In this document: piece after piece, positions 1-8,498 of the stretch
Layout of the letters: the number at the start of each line of letters is the position of its first letter
How positions within the stretch are numbered: the first letter of the stretch is position 1
DNA from: Leifsonia sp. AK011
Lineage (GTDB): Bacteria > Actinomycetota > Actinomycetes > Actinomycetales > Microbacteriaceae
Length of the DNA stretch: 64,000 bases
Assembly (NCBI RefSeq): GCF_013410945.1
Contig: NZ_JACCCH010000001.1
Span: 1,798,001-1,862,000, forward strand
Direction of reading: 5' to 3'
Position numbers and translations under genes: made by a program
The notes under the pieces: model-generated
Databases searched by the model: none
The model's input: the letters and a program-made list of their open reading frames with translations, nothing else
What the model was told of the DNA's origin: nothing

Positions 1-861
1 GCTCGAGGGCTGCGCCGTCATCATCGCGCTGTGGGTCTCGAACAGGCGATCGAGCATGGCCCTGGCATCCCTGGGCCGGTTCTCGGGATCGCGCTGGGTC
101 GCCCACAGCACGAGCTCGTCGAGTTCCACCGGCACGCTCGCATTACGGATGCTGGGGGCCGGAACGGTGCCGTTCGCGTGCTGGTAGGCGATCTGCATCG
201 GCTGTTCGCCTCGGAACGGCTGCTCGCCCACGAGCATCTCGTACATCATGATGCCCACCGCATAGAGGTCACTGCGTGTGTCGGCGATGCCGCGCGTCAC
301 GAGTTCGGGGGAGAGGTAGGCGATCGTGCCCATCAGAGCGGCGCCGGTGGCGGTGTTGGCGCTGGCGGCACGGGCGAGGCCGAAGTCGCCGATCTTGATT
401 CGACCGTCGTCGGCAAGGAGCACGTTCTCGGGCTTCAGGTCCCGGTGGACGATGCCGGCCTTGTGCGCAGCGGCCAGTCCCGCGAGCACCGCCTCCATGA
501 TGTCGAGGGTCTGCTCAGTCGTGAGGATCCGGTGCTCCTGCAGCAACTCGCGCAGGGTGATGCCCGGGAGGTACTCCATGACGAGGTAGGCCATGTCGCT
601 GTCCTGGCCCTGGTCGAAGACATTGACCACGTTGGGGTGCGCGAGACGCGCGGCAGAGCGGGCCTCCTGGATGAAGCGCTCCTTGAACTGGCTGTCGTCG
701 GCCAAGTGCCCGTGCATGATCTTGATGGCCACGCGACGCTCGAGTCGCAGGTCTGTCGCGACGTACACCGTCGCCATCCCGCCGCGGGCGATTCGTGAGC
801 GGACCTGATACCTGCCGTCGAGAAGACGACCGATCATCGGGTCGGTGCTGTTGACGCTCAC
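1..861 (-). CDS. pknL: Ser/Thr protein kinase, PknL-like (C-terminal part outside window)
   Basis: Eukaryotic-type Ser/Thr protein kinase; only the first 287 codons are inside the window and the frame is still open at base 1. The kinase domain is intact: glycine-rich loop with GGMATVY (residues 27-33), ATP-anchoring Lys47 in VAIKIM, helix-C Glu66, catalytic HRDLKPEN (139-146) and DFG (159-161). The GTG start at 861 puts the N-lobe at the usual distance from the start. The name rests on context: in Mycobacterium, pknL lies beside the Rv2175c DNA-binding gene, and a homologue of that gene is at 2489 here. Whether extracellular PASTA repeats follow the membrane segment cannot be seen. Kinase call is certain; the PknL name is inferred. 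Confidence 0.88.
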   Translation of the reverse strand, partial: MSVNSTDPMIGRLLDGRYQVRSRIARGGMATVYVATDLRLERRVAIKIMHGHLADDSQFKERFIQEARSAARLAHPNVVNVFDQGQDSDMAYLVMEYLPGITLRELLQEHRILTTEQTLDIMEAVLAGLAAAHKAGIVHRDLKPENVLLADDGRIKIGDFGLARAASANTATGAALMGTIAYLSPELVTRGIADTRSDLYAVGIMMYEMLVGEQPFRGEQPMQIAYQHANGTVPAPSIRNASVPVELDELVLWATQRDPENRPRDARAMLDRLFETHSAMMTAQPSS

Positions 862-911
862 CGGCCAAGTCTAAAGTTGGCCCCCTGCGAGTCGGCCGCT
901 AGACACGTCAC

Positions 912-2309
912 TTAGGAGAGTTCCGCAAGAAGCGACCAAGCCGCCGATTCCCACTTGGCGTACGCATCGGGGTGGCCGGAGATCTGGACCGCTTGGGCGG
1001 CAACCGTCAACGGCATGGACTCCCACCCGTCGATGTCGAGCAGACCACGGGTGAATCCGGCGTTCGGGTTGCTCGGGCCGCCGTAGAACAGTCGCGCGGC
1101 ATAGGACGGAGTCATGAGTTGCTGGGGCGTTCCCCAGCCGGAACTCGGTCGCTGCTGGAAGAGGCCAACCGAGTCGCGGTCGCCCCAGTCCAGATTGCGC
1201 AGTGTCGATTCCTGCATCGCCGTCGCGAGAGCGATCACGATGCCGTAGTCAGATACCCCCAGTTCACGCCCGACCTGCACGATGACGGCGGCGTAGGTGC
1301 GCGATTCGTCGGTGGATGACGTCGTCGTCTCGCTCACCGACGCGGTGGAGATCCCGGGAATGATCAGTTCGTCGCCCGTGAAGATGAGACTGTCGAGTGA
1401 GAGACCGTTTGCGGCGAGGAGCGACTGAACGTCGACACCCTGCCGCGCGGCGATACCGGAGATCGTGTCGCCGGCTACGACGGTGTACCGGCCTCCGACG
1501 GCTGTCGGGTCCGGAGCGACGGGGTCCACCGAAACCTCGGTGACCGGCGCATCCGTGACGGGGGCTGAGGGGAGCGGTGCCTCGTCGACGACCGCTTCCG
1601 ATCCATCCGCCGAGTAGGCGACGGGAATCGCGAGTGTCTGCCCGGGATAGATGATGCTGGACCAGCTCAGTCCGTTGGCTGTGAGGATCGCGGCCGCGGT
1701 TATGCCGAATCGGTCCGCGATCGCGCTGATGGTGTCTCCTGCGGCGATCGTGTACCTGTCGTGCTGGGGTGCCACCTCGGCGGCCACCGGCTCCGGCAAT
1801 GGTGCGCCGTTCGTAAGCTTGAGGACCTGCCCGGGGAAGATCAGCGACGACCAGCTCAGGCCGTTCAGCGCGAGAACTGACGCGGTCGCGAGGCCGAAAC
1901 GGCCCGCGATATCGCTGATGGTGTCGCCGGGTTCCACGGCGTAGGTGGGCGGAGTCGACACCGACGCGGGGGCGGATGCCGCGGCATCCGGCGCCGGAGC
2001 TGCGTCTGCGACGGCCTCCGTGACCGTCTCACGTTCTGCCTGGCCGAAGGAACCTCGTGCGCCGAGGTCCTTGCGGGCTAGGGCGTTGTCGCGGGCGGTG
2101 TCGGGAGCATCGGCGGGCAGAAGCGGACCGGTCAGGTTGAGCGTCATGGCGGCCATCGACCCTGCGAGGAGGATGGGCATCGTCTGGCGCGCGGTCTGGG
2201 CCAGGCGCGCGCGGGAGGGCGAGACGAGGGGAGTGGCAGGCTCGCCGGCAAGTCCGTCGAACACGCGCCGTGCTACCAGTTGGGCGTCGTGACCCGCAGT
2301 TTCCGTCAT
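912..2309 (-). CDS. membrane-anchored triple-LysM cell-wall protein with transglycosylase-like C-terminal domain
   Basis: A 465-residue envelope protein. One hydrophobic segment (about residues 44-64) follows a short cytoplasmic tail, so most of the protein lies outside the membrane. Three LysM peptidoglycan-binding repeats (about 122-166, 185-228 and 274-317, each with a GDTIS core) are separated by Ala/Pro-rich linkers. The C-terminal domain (about 338-465) has MQEST followed by SVGLFQQRPS, resembling lysozyme-like or transglycosylase folds in which the Glu (E367 here) is catalytic; activity is inferred. It ends 50 bases before the kinase start on the same strand, so the two may be co-transcribed. 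A GGGAGAAGGG-type ribosome site supports the ATG at 2309. Confidence 0.85.
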   Translation of the reverse strand: MTETAGHDAQLVARRVFDGLAGEPATPLVSPSRARLAQTARQTMPILLAGSMAAMTLNLTGPLLPADAPDTARDNALARKDLGARGSFGQAERETVTEAVADAAPAPDAAASAPASVSTPPTYAVEPGDTISDIAGRFGLATASVLALNGLSWSSLIFPGQVLKLTNGAPLPEPVAAEVAPQHDRYTIAAGDTISAIADRFGITAAAILTANGLSWSSIIYPGQTLAIPVAYSADGSEAVVDEAPLPSAPVTDAPVTEVSVDPVAPDPTAVGGRYTVVAGDTISGIAARQGVDVQSLLAANGLSLDSLIFTGDELIIPGISTASVSETTTSSTDESRTYAAVIVQVGRELGVSDYGIVIALATAMQESTLRNLDWGDRDSVGLFQQRPSSGWGTPQQLMTPSYAARLFYGGPSNPNAGFTRGLLDIDGWESMPLTVAAQAVQISGHPDAYAKWESAAWSLLAELS

Positions 2310-2488
2310 GTCCTACCCTTCTCCCGGCCGAGGAGTTTCGCCAGTCCGCTGGCATCGTCACCAACGTGTCACAAATGTTAATCACTGTCAATTAGTGAGA
2401 CGGATGTGATTTGAATTTACATGATCGAAACATTTGAGGATGCTGCGGCTGTCGCCATGACGACGCGAGGGCGTGGCACTCTTGATGC
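2310..2488. promoter_or_regulatory. divergent intergenic region between the LysM gene and the Rv2175c-like gene
   Basis: This 179-base gap must hold promoters for both diverging genes. It is clearly more A+T-rich than its surroundings (around 2365-2440) and contains a small inverted repeat, TCACT-7-AGTGA, at 2382-2398. I looked for a c-di-AMP (ydaO) riboswitch, which controls some actinobacterial cell-wall hydrolases, and saw none; the leader is too short for one plus a promoter. Confidence 0.4.
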
Positions 2489-2830
2489 GTGTCAGAAACC
2501 CCCGAGGTCACATGGTTGACCATCCCCGACCTCACAGAAATGCTCGGCCTGAAGGTCAGCCAGGTGCGACGGCTGATCGAGGACCGTTCCCTGCTCGCTA
2601 GCCGTATCGACGGCGTGTGGAAGGTTCCGGACCTCTTCATCGTCAATGGCGAGCCCATGCATGAGCTCAAAGGCACCCTTGTGGTGCTCGCGGACGCGGG
2701 CTTCAGCGATGAAGAGGCCATGCACTGGCTGCTGTCACCCGAGGAGAGCCTCGGTGTGAGCCCCATCGCCGCACTTCTCGCGGGACGCAAGGCCGAAGTG
2801 CGGAGAATCGCTCAGGCCCTCGGTTTCTAG
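2489..2830 (+). CDS. Rv2175c-type winged-helix DNA-binding protein
   Basis: A 113-residue protein with a helix-turn-helix of the Rv2175c family: a DLTEMLGLKVSQVRRLIED recognition region (about residues 13-31), then a central part ending MHWLLSPEESLGVSPI typical of the family's C-terminal domain. In Mycobacterium tuberculosis the homologue binds DNA and is phosphorylated by PknL on a Thr in an N-terminal extension. Here the start (GTG 2489) leaves almost no extension, only one Thr (residue 4) before the fold. There is no strong ribosome site. It points away from the LysM and kinase genes and converges on idsA. Confidence 0.8.
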   Translation: MSETPEVTWLTIPDLTEMLGLKVSQVRRLIEDRSLLASRIDGVWKVPDLFIVNGEPMHELKGTLVVLADAGFSDEEAMHWLLSPEESLGVSPIAALLAGRKAEVRRIAQALGF

Positions 2831-2845
2831 GAGCTGCCGCCCTGT

Positions 2846-3961
2846 CTACGACGCGCGGCGAGTGACGGTGATCGCCAGGTCGTGAAGACTGCTGCGCGCG
2901 CCAGCTGACAGGGGCGCGTCCGCCAGGGCGCGGGTCGCGAGGTCCACGTTGTGGGCGATGATGCGCTCCACCTCGTCGACGGCACCGCACTCGCGGAGCG
3001 CTGATCTGATCATGGCGACCTGCTCGTCGTCGAGTTGCGGATCGCCGAGCAGCTCATCGAGCAGTTCGCGCGTACTGGCGGAGAGGCGCTGGCGGGCGAG
3101 TGCGATCAGAACCGTTCGCTTTCCCTCCCGGAGGTCGTCGCCAGCTGGCTTGCCCGTCACTGCAGGGTCGCCGAACACTCCCAGCAGGTCGTCTCGCAAT
3201 TGGTAGGCCACGCCGAGCGGCAGGCCGAACGCCCGAAGGCTCTCCACCTGGGCGGTCGATCCGCCGCCCAGGGACGCGCCGATGGCGAGCGGGGCTTCGA
3301 TCGTGTACTTCGCCGATTTGTAGACGATGACTCGATGAGCGCGTGCCAGCGCGGTGGAGTCGGGGTGGGATACCCACGCGTTCTCCTCGAGGATGTCGAG
3401 GTACTGACCGGCCGACACCTCTGTCCGCATCCTGGCGAACTCCGCTCGGCCGGCGAGTTCGGCCTCTCGCGGCACAAGCCCCCCGGCGGCGTCGAAGAGG
3501 TCGTCGCTCCATCCGAGCAGGAGATCGCCGAGGAGCAACGCAGCTGAGCGGCCGAAGGCGTCGGCGGAGCCGGTCCATCGGCTATCACGGTGGATCGTCT
3601 CGAACTGCTTATGTGCCGCGGGGGAGCCGCGGCGGGTGTCGGAGTTGTCCATGATGTCGTCGTGGACCAGCGCGGCCGCGTGGAAGACCTCGAGGGCGGA
3701 AGCCGCAAGCACGATCCCGGGGAGTTCGGCCGAGGCATCCTCCACCGCGAAGGGATCCGGGCTGGCTGATCCCGCCACCGCCTGCCATCCCCAGTAGCAG
3801 AACAGACCGCGGAATCGCTTGCCCCCGGAAAGGTAGTTGGCGGCCAGATCCATCACGGGGTTGAGCTCGTCCGAGATGCCAGCGAGCTCCGCTCGGCGCG
3901 CGGAGAGGAACTCGTCAATTCTCAGCTGAATCAGGTCAACCAACCGGGTACTCTCAGCCAT
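2846..3961 (-). CDS. idsA: polyprenyl (geranylgeranyl-type) diphosphate synthase
   Basis: A trans-prenyltransferase of 371 residues that condenses isopentenyl diphosphate with allylic diphosphates, supplying precursors for quinones, carotenoids or the undecaprenyl carrier. Both aspartate-rich motifs are present: DDIMD at 101-105 and DDLLGVFGD starting at 257; the substrate-binding GGKRFRG is at 46-52. Bulky residues before the first motif normally set chain length, but I cannot predict the product length from them. The neighbourhood (Rv2175c homologue, dcw cluster) parallels mycobacterial idsA2. The ATG at 3961 is preceded by TAGGCT six bases upstream and no ribosome site, suggesting a leaderless transcript. 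Confidence 0.9.
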   Translation of the reverse strand: MAESTRLVDLIQLRIDEFLSARRAELAGISDELNPVMDLAANYLSGGKRFRGLFCYWGWQAVAGSASPDPFAVEDASAELPGIVLAASALEVFHAAALVHDDIMDNSDTRRGSPAAHKQFETIHRDSRWTGSADAFGRSAALLLGDLLLGWSDDLFDAAGGLVPREAELAGRAEFARMRTEVSAGQYLDILEENAWVSHPDSTALARAHRVIVYKSAKYTIEAPLAIGASLGGGSTAQVESLRAFGLPLGVAYQLRDDLLGVFGDPAVTGKPAGDDLREGKRTVLIALARQRLSASTRELLDELLGDPQLDDEQVAMIRSALRECGAVDEVERIIAHNVDLATRALADAPLSAGARSSLHDLAITVTRRAS

Positions 3962-3967
3962 TCGTCT

Positions 3968-3973
3968 AGCCTA
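3968..3973 (-). promoter_or_regulatory. candidate -10 element of leaderless idsA mRNA
   Basis: TAGGCT read on the minus strand, ending six bases before the ATG at 3961. That spacing would put transcription initiation on or next to the start codon. No Shine-Dalgarno sequence lies between. I see no convincing -35 element. Confidence 0.5.
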
Positions 3974-4036
3974 GCCACGCGGGCGGGCGTACTATGGAGG
4001 CCTTAGCGGTCCATCCCGAGACAGAAGGGACTCACG

Positions 4037-4411
4037 ATGCCACTCTCTGAGCAAGAGCAGCGCCTTCTTGAAGAGATGGAGCGGAGCCTTTATCAGAACG
4101 ACGCCGACTTCGTGGCGACGGCTCGTCCCGGTCGCGGTCGCACCAACTACCGCTTCGTTGCCGTCGGCGTTCTCGTTGCCGTGCTCGGTGTCGCAACCCT
4201 GGTGACCGGTGTCATCATCCAGCAGCCTCTGGTGGGAATCCTCGGCTTCGCGATCATGTTCGTCGGAGTCCTTCTCGCCGTCGCCCCTCCCCGTCGCGCG
4301 GCCGGTGCGGAAGCGCCCTCGGCACCGCGTTCGTCCAGTCGCCAGCGCGGACCGAGCTTCATGGACTCTCTGAACGATCGTTGGGACCGTCGCCAGGACG
4401 GTAACGGCTAA
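4037..4411 (+). CDS. DUF3040 small membrane protein
   Basis: A 124-residue protein of the DUF3040 family (mycobacterial Rv2169c type), common in actinobacteria immediately upstream of mraZ. The N-terminal motif [17 protein letters not shown] is diagnostic; two hydrophobic segments follow (about residues 41-60 and 65-84), then a basic, disordered tail. Function is unknown. The ATG at 4037 has an AGAAGGGA ribosome site, and a -10-like TACTAT at 3990-3995 lies about 40 bases upstream. A strong terminator follows, so it is probably a single-gene transcript separate from the mraZ operon. Confidence 0.87.
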   Translation: MPLSEQEQRLLEEMERSLYQNDADFVATARPGRGRTNYRFVAVGVLVAVLGVATLVTGVIIQQPLVGILGFAIMFVGVLLAVAPPRRAAGAEAPSAPRSSSRQRGPSFMDSLNDRWDRRQDGNG

Positions 4412-4434
4412 ACGCCAGTTCAGGTTCTCCACTA

Positions 4435-4462
4435 AAAGCCAGCCCTCCGGCTGGCTTTTTTT
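4435..4462 (+). terminator. rho-independent terminator after the DUF3040 gene
   Basis: A 10-bp perfect stem (AAAGCCAGCC / GGCTGGCTTT) with a CTCC loop runs into a T7 tract, 23 bases past the stop codon. It insulates the dcw cluster from upstream transcription. Confidence 0.93.
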
Positions 4463-4495
4463 GTGCCCTCACGAGCCCCAGATCGTGGATTTTCC

Positions 4496-4511
4496 CTCCA
4501 CCTTCCTCCAC
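4496..4511 (-). promoter_or_regulatory. upstream pair of MraZ-type boxes in inverted orientation
   Basis: CTCCAC occurs at 4496-4501 and 4506-4511, that is GTGGAG on the minus strand with a 10-bp period. It is the same hexamer and period as the triplet at 4582-4607 but in the opposite orientation, about 70 bp further upstream. MraZ is known to bind short GTG-containing repeats with a helical period upstream of its own gene; use of this second cluster is inferred. Confidence 0.5.
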
Positions 4512-4581
4512 TGTCGGTGGCCGCTGTTTTACTGGGCTGTTTGCGTCTATCCAGGGAGAATGCCACCAAATCCGTAGATTT

Positions 4582-4607
4582 GTGGAGTGTTGTGGAGTAA
4601 AGTGGAG
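4582..4607 (+). promoter_or_regulatory. three MraZ-type operator boxes upstream of mraZ
   Basis: Three direct copies of GTGGAG start at 4582, 4592 and 4602, exactly one DNA turn (10 bp) apart. They end 40 bases before the mraZ start codon. A -10-like TAGATT at 4575-4580 sits directly in front, so a transcript would start inside the boxes, the arrangement expected for repression of the dcw promoter by MraZ. Confidence 0.8.
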
Positions 4608-4647
4608 CCAACCTGAATCCGGGCCGGAGAAAGAGGGGAGTGCCTGC

Positions 4648-5079
4648 ATGTTTCTTGGCACCTATTCCCCGAAGCTCGACGACAAGGGGCGCATCATCCT
4701 TCCGGCCAAGTTCCGGGACGAACTCGCGTCCGGAGTCGTCGTCACTCGCGGTCAGGAGCGTTGCCTCTACGTCTTCAGCCAGCGCGAGTTCGAATCGCTC
4801 CACGAGAAGATCCGGCAGGCGCCGGTCACGAGCAAGCAGGCCCGTGACTTCCTCCGTCTCTTCCTCTCCGGCGCGAACCAGGAGACCCCGGACAAGCAGC
4901 ACCGGATGACGCTGCCTGCCTCGCTCCGCGAGTACGCGGGCCTCAACCGTGAGCTCACGGTCATCGGCGCGGGCAACCGCGCGGAGATCTGGGACACCGA
5001 GGCGTGGAACGAGTACTACGCCGCCGCAGAATCCGACTTCGTCAACACCACTGAGGAGGTGATCCCCGGCCTGTTCTGA
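4648..5079 (+). CDS. mraZ: transcriptional regulator MraZ
   Basis: A 143-residue member of the AbrB-fold MraZ family: two tandem SpoVT/AbrB-like halves, each with the DxKGR-type signature ([13 protein letters not shown] near residue 11 and DKQHRMTLP near residue 83). MraZ forms a ring and binds repeated boxes at its own promoter to control the division and cell-wall cluster. An in-frame upstream codon at 4582 exists, but the ATG at 4648 matches the conserved MFLGTYSP N-terminus and follows a GAGAAAGAGGGGAG ribosome site. It is the first gene of the dcw cluster; 100 bases separate it from rsmH. Confidence 0.96.
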   Translation: MFLGTYSPKLDDKGRIILPAKFRDELASGVVVTRGQERCLYVFSQREFESLHEKIRQAPVTSKQARDFLRLFLSGANQETPDKQHRMTLPASLREYAGLNRELTVIGAGNRAEIWDTEAWNEYYAAAESDFVNTTEEVIPGLF

Positions 5080-5179
5080 GTCCCTGTCGCTGACTCCCAG
5101 CCGGCAAGCCCTGACGTACTTCCCCGACGCCAGGTCGTACCGGATGGGGATCAGTTTCAGGGAACGAGGCCCACCTCCC

Positions 5180-6133
5180 ATGGCAGAGAACACGATCCAC
5201 ACCCCAGTACTCCTCGAGCGGTGCGTCGAGTTGCTCGCGCCCTCCCTCGCGGAGCCGGGCGCCGTGGTGATCGACGCCACCCTCGGAATTGCGGGGCACT
5301 CCGAGGCCCTGCTCGAGCGTTTCCCCGACCTGCACCTGGTGGGCATCGATCGGGACACCGAGGCTCTGGCGCTAGCGGGCGAGCGGCTCGCTCCGTTTGA
5401 GGACCGCATCGACCTCGTGCACTCGGTCTACGACCAGATCCCCGAAGTGATCGACTCCCTCGGGATCGACGAGGTCAACGGCATCCTGTTCGACCTGGGT
5501 GTCTCGTCACTGCAGCTCGATCGCAGCGAGCGAGGCTTCGCCTACTCGAAGGATGCCCCGCTCGACATGCGCATGGATGCCACGGCCGGCACTACCGCCG
5601 CCGACGTGCTCCTCACCTACAGCGAGTCCGAGCTGCGCAGGATCTTCTACGAGTACGGCGACGAGAAACTCGCTCCGCGCTATGCGAGCCGCATCGTCCA
5701 GCGCAGGGAACAGAAGCCGTTGTCAACCTCGGCGGAGCTCGTCGACCTCATCATTGAGGCAACTCCCGCCGCGGCTCAGCGGGCAGGACATCCCGCGAAG
5801 CGTGTCTTCCAGGCGCTTCGCATCGAGGTGAACCAGGAGCTTTCCGTCCTCGAGCGCGCGATTCCGGCGGCGCTCGACTCGCTTGCCCTGGGCGGGCGCG
5901 TCGTCGTCATGTCGTACCAGTCGCTCGAGGACCGCATCGTCAAGCGCGCCCTGCAATCCCGCACCCGGTCGACGGCCCCGGCAGGCCTTCCGGTCGAGCT
6001 GCCGGAGCACCGGGCGGAGTTTCGCCTCCTCACCCGCGGAGCCGAAGTGGCATCCGACGAGGAGAAGGTCATCAACTCACGTTCAGCATCGGTTCGGTTG
6101 CGCGCAGCCGAACGAGTCAGGAGTGCACAGTGA
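5180..6133 (+). CDS. rsmH: 16S rRNA (cytosine-1402-N4)-methyltransferase
   Basis: RsmH (MraW) methylates N4 of C1402 in 16S rRNA using S-adenosylmethionine. The 317-residue product starts with the conserved [13 protein letters not shown], then the SAM site [16 protein letters not shown] and GIDRD, the [11 protein letters not shown] motif and the C-terminal [14 protein letters not shown]. The ATG at 5180 is chosen over an in-frame ATG at 5144 because family members begin just before HTPVL. It overlaps ftsL by four bases (GTGA), indicating translational coupling. Confidence 0.96.
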   Translation: MAENTIHTPVLLERCVELLAPSLAEPGAVVIDATLGIAGHSEALLERFPDLHLVGIDRDTEALALAGERLAPFEDRIDLVHSVYDQIPEVIDSLGIDEVNGILFDLGVSSLQLDRSERGFAYSKDAPLDMRMDATAGTTAADVLLTYSESELRRIFYEYGDEKLAPRYASRIVQRREQKPLSTSAELVDLIIEATPAAAQRAGHPAKRVFQALRIEVNQELSVLERAIPAALDSLALGGRVVVMSYQSLEDRIVKRALQSRTRSTAPAGLPVELPEHRAEFRLLTRGAEVASDEEKVINSRSASVRLRAAERVRSAQ

Positions 6134-6723
6134 GCAGCTCTGTCGCGTACGCACGCCCGATCTCGCGTCCGGATGTTCCCGGTATCGCGCCAGCACCGAC
6201 CCCAGTACCGACGCCCGCACCGCGTCCGGTCGATCGCCCCGACCGCCGGTCGCGCCCCCGGGCCACCTATGCGGTGATCACGGTCGTCAGCCTCGCAGCG
6301 ATTTTTGCGGCGCAGCTGCTCCTGAGCATCGCGGTCACCGACAGCACCTACCAGATCTCGGCGCTTCAGGCCGAACAGAAGGAACTGGTGCGCCAGAAGG
6401 ACGCCCTCGCCGAGAAGTTGAACTTGCTCGGTTCCACCCAGAATCTCTCAGCGAACGCCGCACACCTCGGCATGGTGCCCGGCAGCAGCCCGCTGTTCCT
6501 CGACCTGAGTACGGGCGGGGTCGCTGCCGCCCCCGGCTCGGTGGACAAGGGATGCGGCGGCGCCTGCAACCTCGTGACGAACTCGCTGCTCACCGGCATG
6601 CCGCTCGTCTCACCGGAGGCCCCTGCAGCGACACTGGGTGCTGAGGCGGGAACGACGTCACCTGTGACGCCCGAGACGCCGCAAGCCCCGGTGGACGCGA
6701 TCCCCGCGCCCGTGACGTACTGA
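6130..6723 (+). CDS. ftsL: FtsL-like division protein
   Basis: A 197-residue bitopic membrane protein in the ftsL position. It has a Pro-rich cytoplasmic tail (about 1-45), one transmembrane helix (about 47-68) and a coiled-coil (about 72-95, with repeated Gln, Glu, Lys and Leu), then a long Ala/Pro/Thr-rich tail. FtsL holds FtsB, FtsQ and the FtsW-FtsI synthase together; no separate ftsB is in this cluster. Sequence conservation of FtsL is weak, so the assignment rests on topology and position. The GTG start at 6130 overlaps the rsmH stop. Confidence 0.82.
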   Translation: MSSSVAYARPISRPDVPGIAPAPTPVPTPAPRPVDRPDRRSRPRATYAVITVVSLAAIFAAQLLLSIAVTDSTYQISALQAEQKELVRQKDALAEKLNLLGSTQNLSANAAHLGMVPGSSPLFLDLSTGGVAAAPGSVDKGCGGACNLVTNSLLTGMPLVSPEAPAATLGAEAGTTSPVTPETPQAPVDAIPAPVTY

Positions 6724-6737
6724 CAGGACTGACACTC

Positions 6738-8471
6738 GTGAGAACTCGACGCAGTCGACTGCGGATCACCGTCGCCGTGCTGGCGATCTTCGCGGTCGTC
6801 TCCGTTTTCGTGGTGCGGCTTGTGGACATCCAGATCGTCCAGGCTCAGGAACTCAATGCCGCAGCGCTCACCAAGCGCGCCCAGGAACTCGTCACGTACG
6901 GCACCAGGGGCTCGATCGTCGACACGAACGGAGCGGTGCTCGCGAGCACCGTCGAACGCTACGACATCACGGCATCCCCGAAGAGTGCACTTGCTGGGCA
7001 CGACGCCACCGCGAGGGCCTCAACGGCACTCGCGTCGATCGCCGAGCTCACCGGCCAGGATCCGGCCGCGCTCCTTGCGACGCTGTCCGCGGACCCGGAG
7101 TCCGACTTCGTCTACCTCAAGCAGGGTGTCACCCTCGACGTGTTCCGCGCGGTGCGCGATCTCGACATTCCCTGGGTCTATTTCGAGCTGAGGCAGAGTC
7201 GCACCTATCCGAATGGGGAGCTGGCCGGCAACCTCACCGGTTTCATTGGCACGGATGGCCCCCAGGCCGGTCTCGAATTGAGCGAGGATGACTGCCTCGC
7301 CGCCACCAACGGCAGCGCCACGTATGAGAAGGGCGAGGACGGAACACGTCTTCCCGACAGCCTCGTCACCACCAAGGAACCTAAGGACGGCGGAACGCTC
7401 CGGCTCACGATCGACCGTGACCTGCAGTTCTTCGTGCAGCAGCGCATGGCGCAGACCTACAACGAGCTCGGGGCGGAGTGGGTGACCGCTGTCGTCATGC
7501 GCGTCAGCGACGGGCACCTCATGTCCGTGGTCGACTATCCGACCGTGGACCCGAACAACCCGGGCGACGCCCGCCGCGACGCGCTCGGTTCGCGCGCCTT
7601 CAGCTGGGCGTACGAGCCCGGATCCACGATGAAGACCTTGACGGCCGCAACACTGATCGACCAGGGCGCGGCCGACCCGTACACGCAGGTGGTCGCACCC
7701 GGACGCATCTACCTCTCCGACGGTGGCTTCATCAAGGATGCATGGGCCCACGATGACACGAGGTACACCCTCACGGGTGCTCTCGTCGACTCCTCGAACA
7801 CCGCGTTCTCGCTGCTGTCGCAGAGCGTCGATGCCGAGACTCGACGCAACTACATGCTCGCCTTCGGCCTCAACCAGGCGACCGAGGTCGGCTTCCTGTC
7901 TGAATCCGAAGGTGTCGTGCATCCGACTTCCGAGTGGGACGAGCGGACCAATTACACCGTGCAGTTCGGACAGGGTCTCACCCTCACCGCTGTGCAGCTC
8001 GCCAGCGCCTATCAGGCCATCGGTAATGGGGGAGTCCGGCTTCCCGTTGCGCTCGTCGAGGGTTGTGAGCACGCGGATGGGACGGTCACCGACCTGCCGG
8101 AAGGCGAGTCGCGTCGCGTGGTCTCCGAGAGCGCTGCACGGCAGACGCTCGACATGATGGAGAGCCTCGTCTCGGTGGGTCCGAACGCGGGCACCCTGCA
8201 GATTCCGGGGTACAGGATCGCCGCCAAGAGTGGAACAGCGGAGGTGGCGGAGAACGGTGTGTACGGGGACAAGGCCGTGATCTCCTACGCGGGGCTCGCG
8301 CCCGCCGAGGCTCCGCAGTACGTGGTTGCCGTGAGCGCTGGCATCCCCAGTAGCATGTATAGCTCGACGAACATCGCGGGAACTTTCCACGACGTTATGG
8401 CCCAGACACTGACCACGTTCCGCGTGGCACCATCGGGACAGCCGTCGCCGTCGCTCCCACTGACCTGGTGA
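6738..8471 (+). CDS. ftsI: septal peptidoglycan transpeptidase FtsI (class B PBP)
   Basis: A 577-residue class B penicillin-binding protein that cross-links septal peptidoglycan with its partner glycosyltransferase FtsW. An N-terminal membrane anchor (about residues 10-29) precedes the dimerisation domain and the transpeptidase domain. The active-site motifs are complete: S296-T-M-K299, S352-S-N354 and K497-S-G-T500. No PASTA repeats are present. GTG at 6738 starts 14 bases after ftsL. The gene lies between ftsL and murE, the standard order. Confidence 0.95.
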   Translation: MRTRRSRLRITVAVLAIFAVVSVFVVRLVDIQIVQAQELNAAALTKRAQELVTYGTRGSIVDTNGAVLASTVERYDITASPKSALAGHDATARASTALASIAELTGQDPAALLATLSADPESDFVYLKQGVTLDVFRAVRDLDIPWVYFELRQSRTYPNGELAGNLTGFIGTDGPQAGLELSEDDCLAATNGSATYEKGEDGTRLPDSLVTTKEPKDGGTLRLTIDRDLQFFVQQRMAQTYNELGAEWVTAVVMRVSDGHLMSVVDYPTVDPNNPGDARRDALGSRAFSWAYEPGSTMKTLTAATLIDQGAADPYTQVVAPGRIYLSDGGFIKDAWAHDDTRYTLTGALVDSSNTAFSLLSQSVDAETRRNYMLAFGLNQATEVGFLSESEGVVHPTSEWDERTNYTVQFGQGLTLTAVQLASAYQAIGNGGVRLPVALVEGCEHADGTVTDLPEGESRRVVSESAARQTLDMMESLVSVGPNAGTLQIPGYRIAAKSGTAEVAENGVYGDKAVISYAGLAPAEAPQYVVAVSAGIPSSMYSSTNIAGTFHDVMAQTLTTFRVAPSGQPSPSLPLTW

Positions 8472-8498
8472 GGCGCGACAAGAACACAGGAGGATCGA

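Noticed and set aside
2310-2488. Possible c-di-AMP riboswitch before the LysM gene
   Set aside because: The gap is too short to hold the riboswitch plus promoter, and no conserved ydaO-like blocks were seen.
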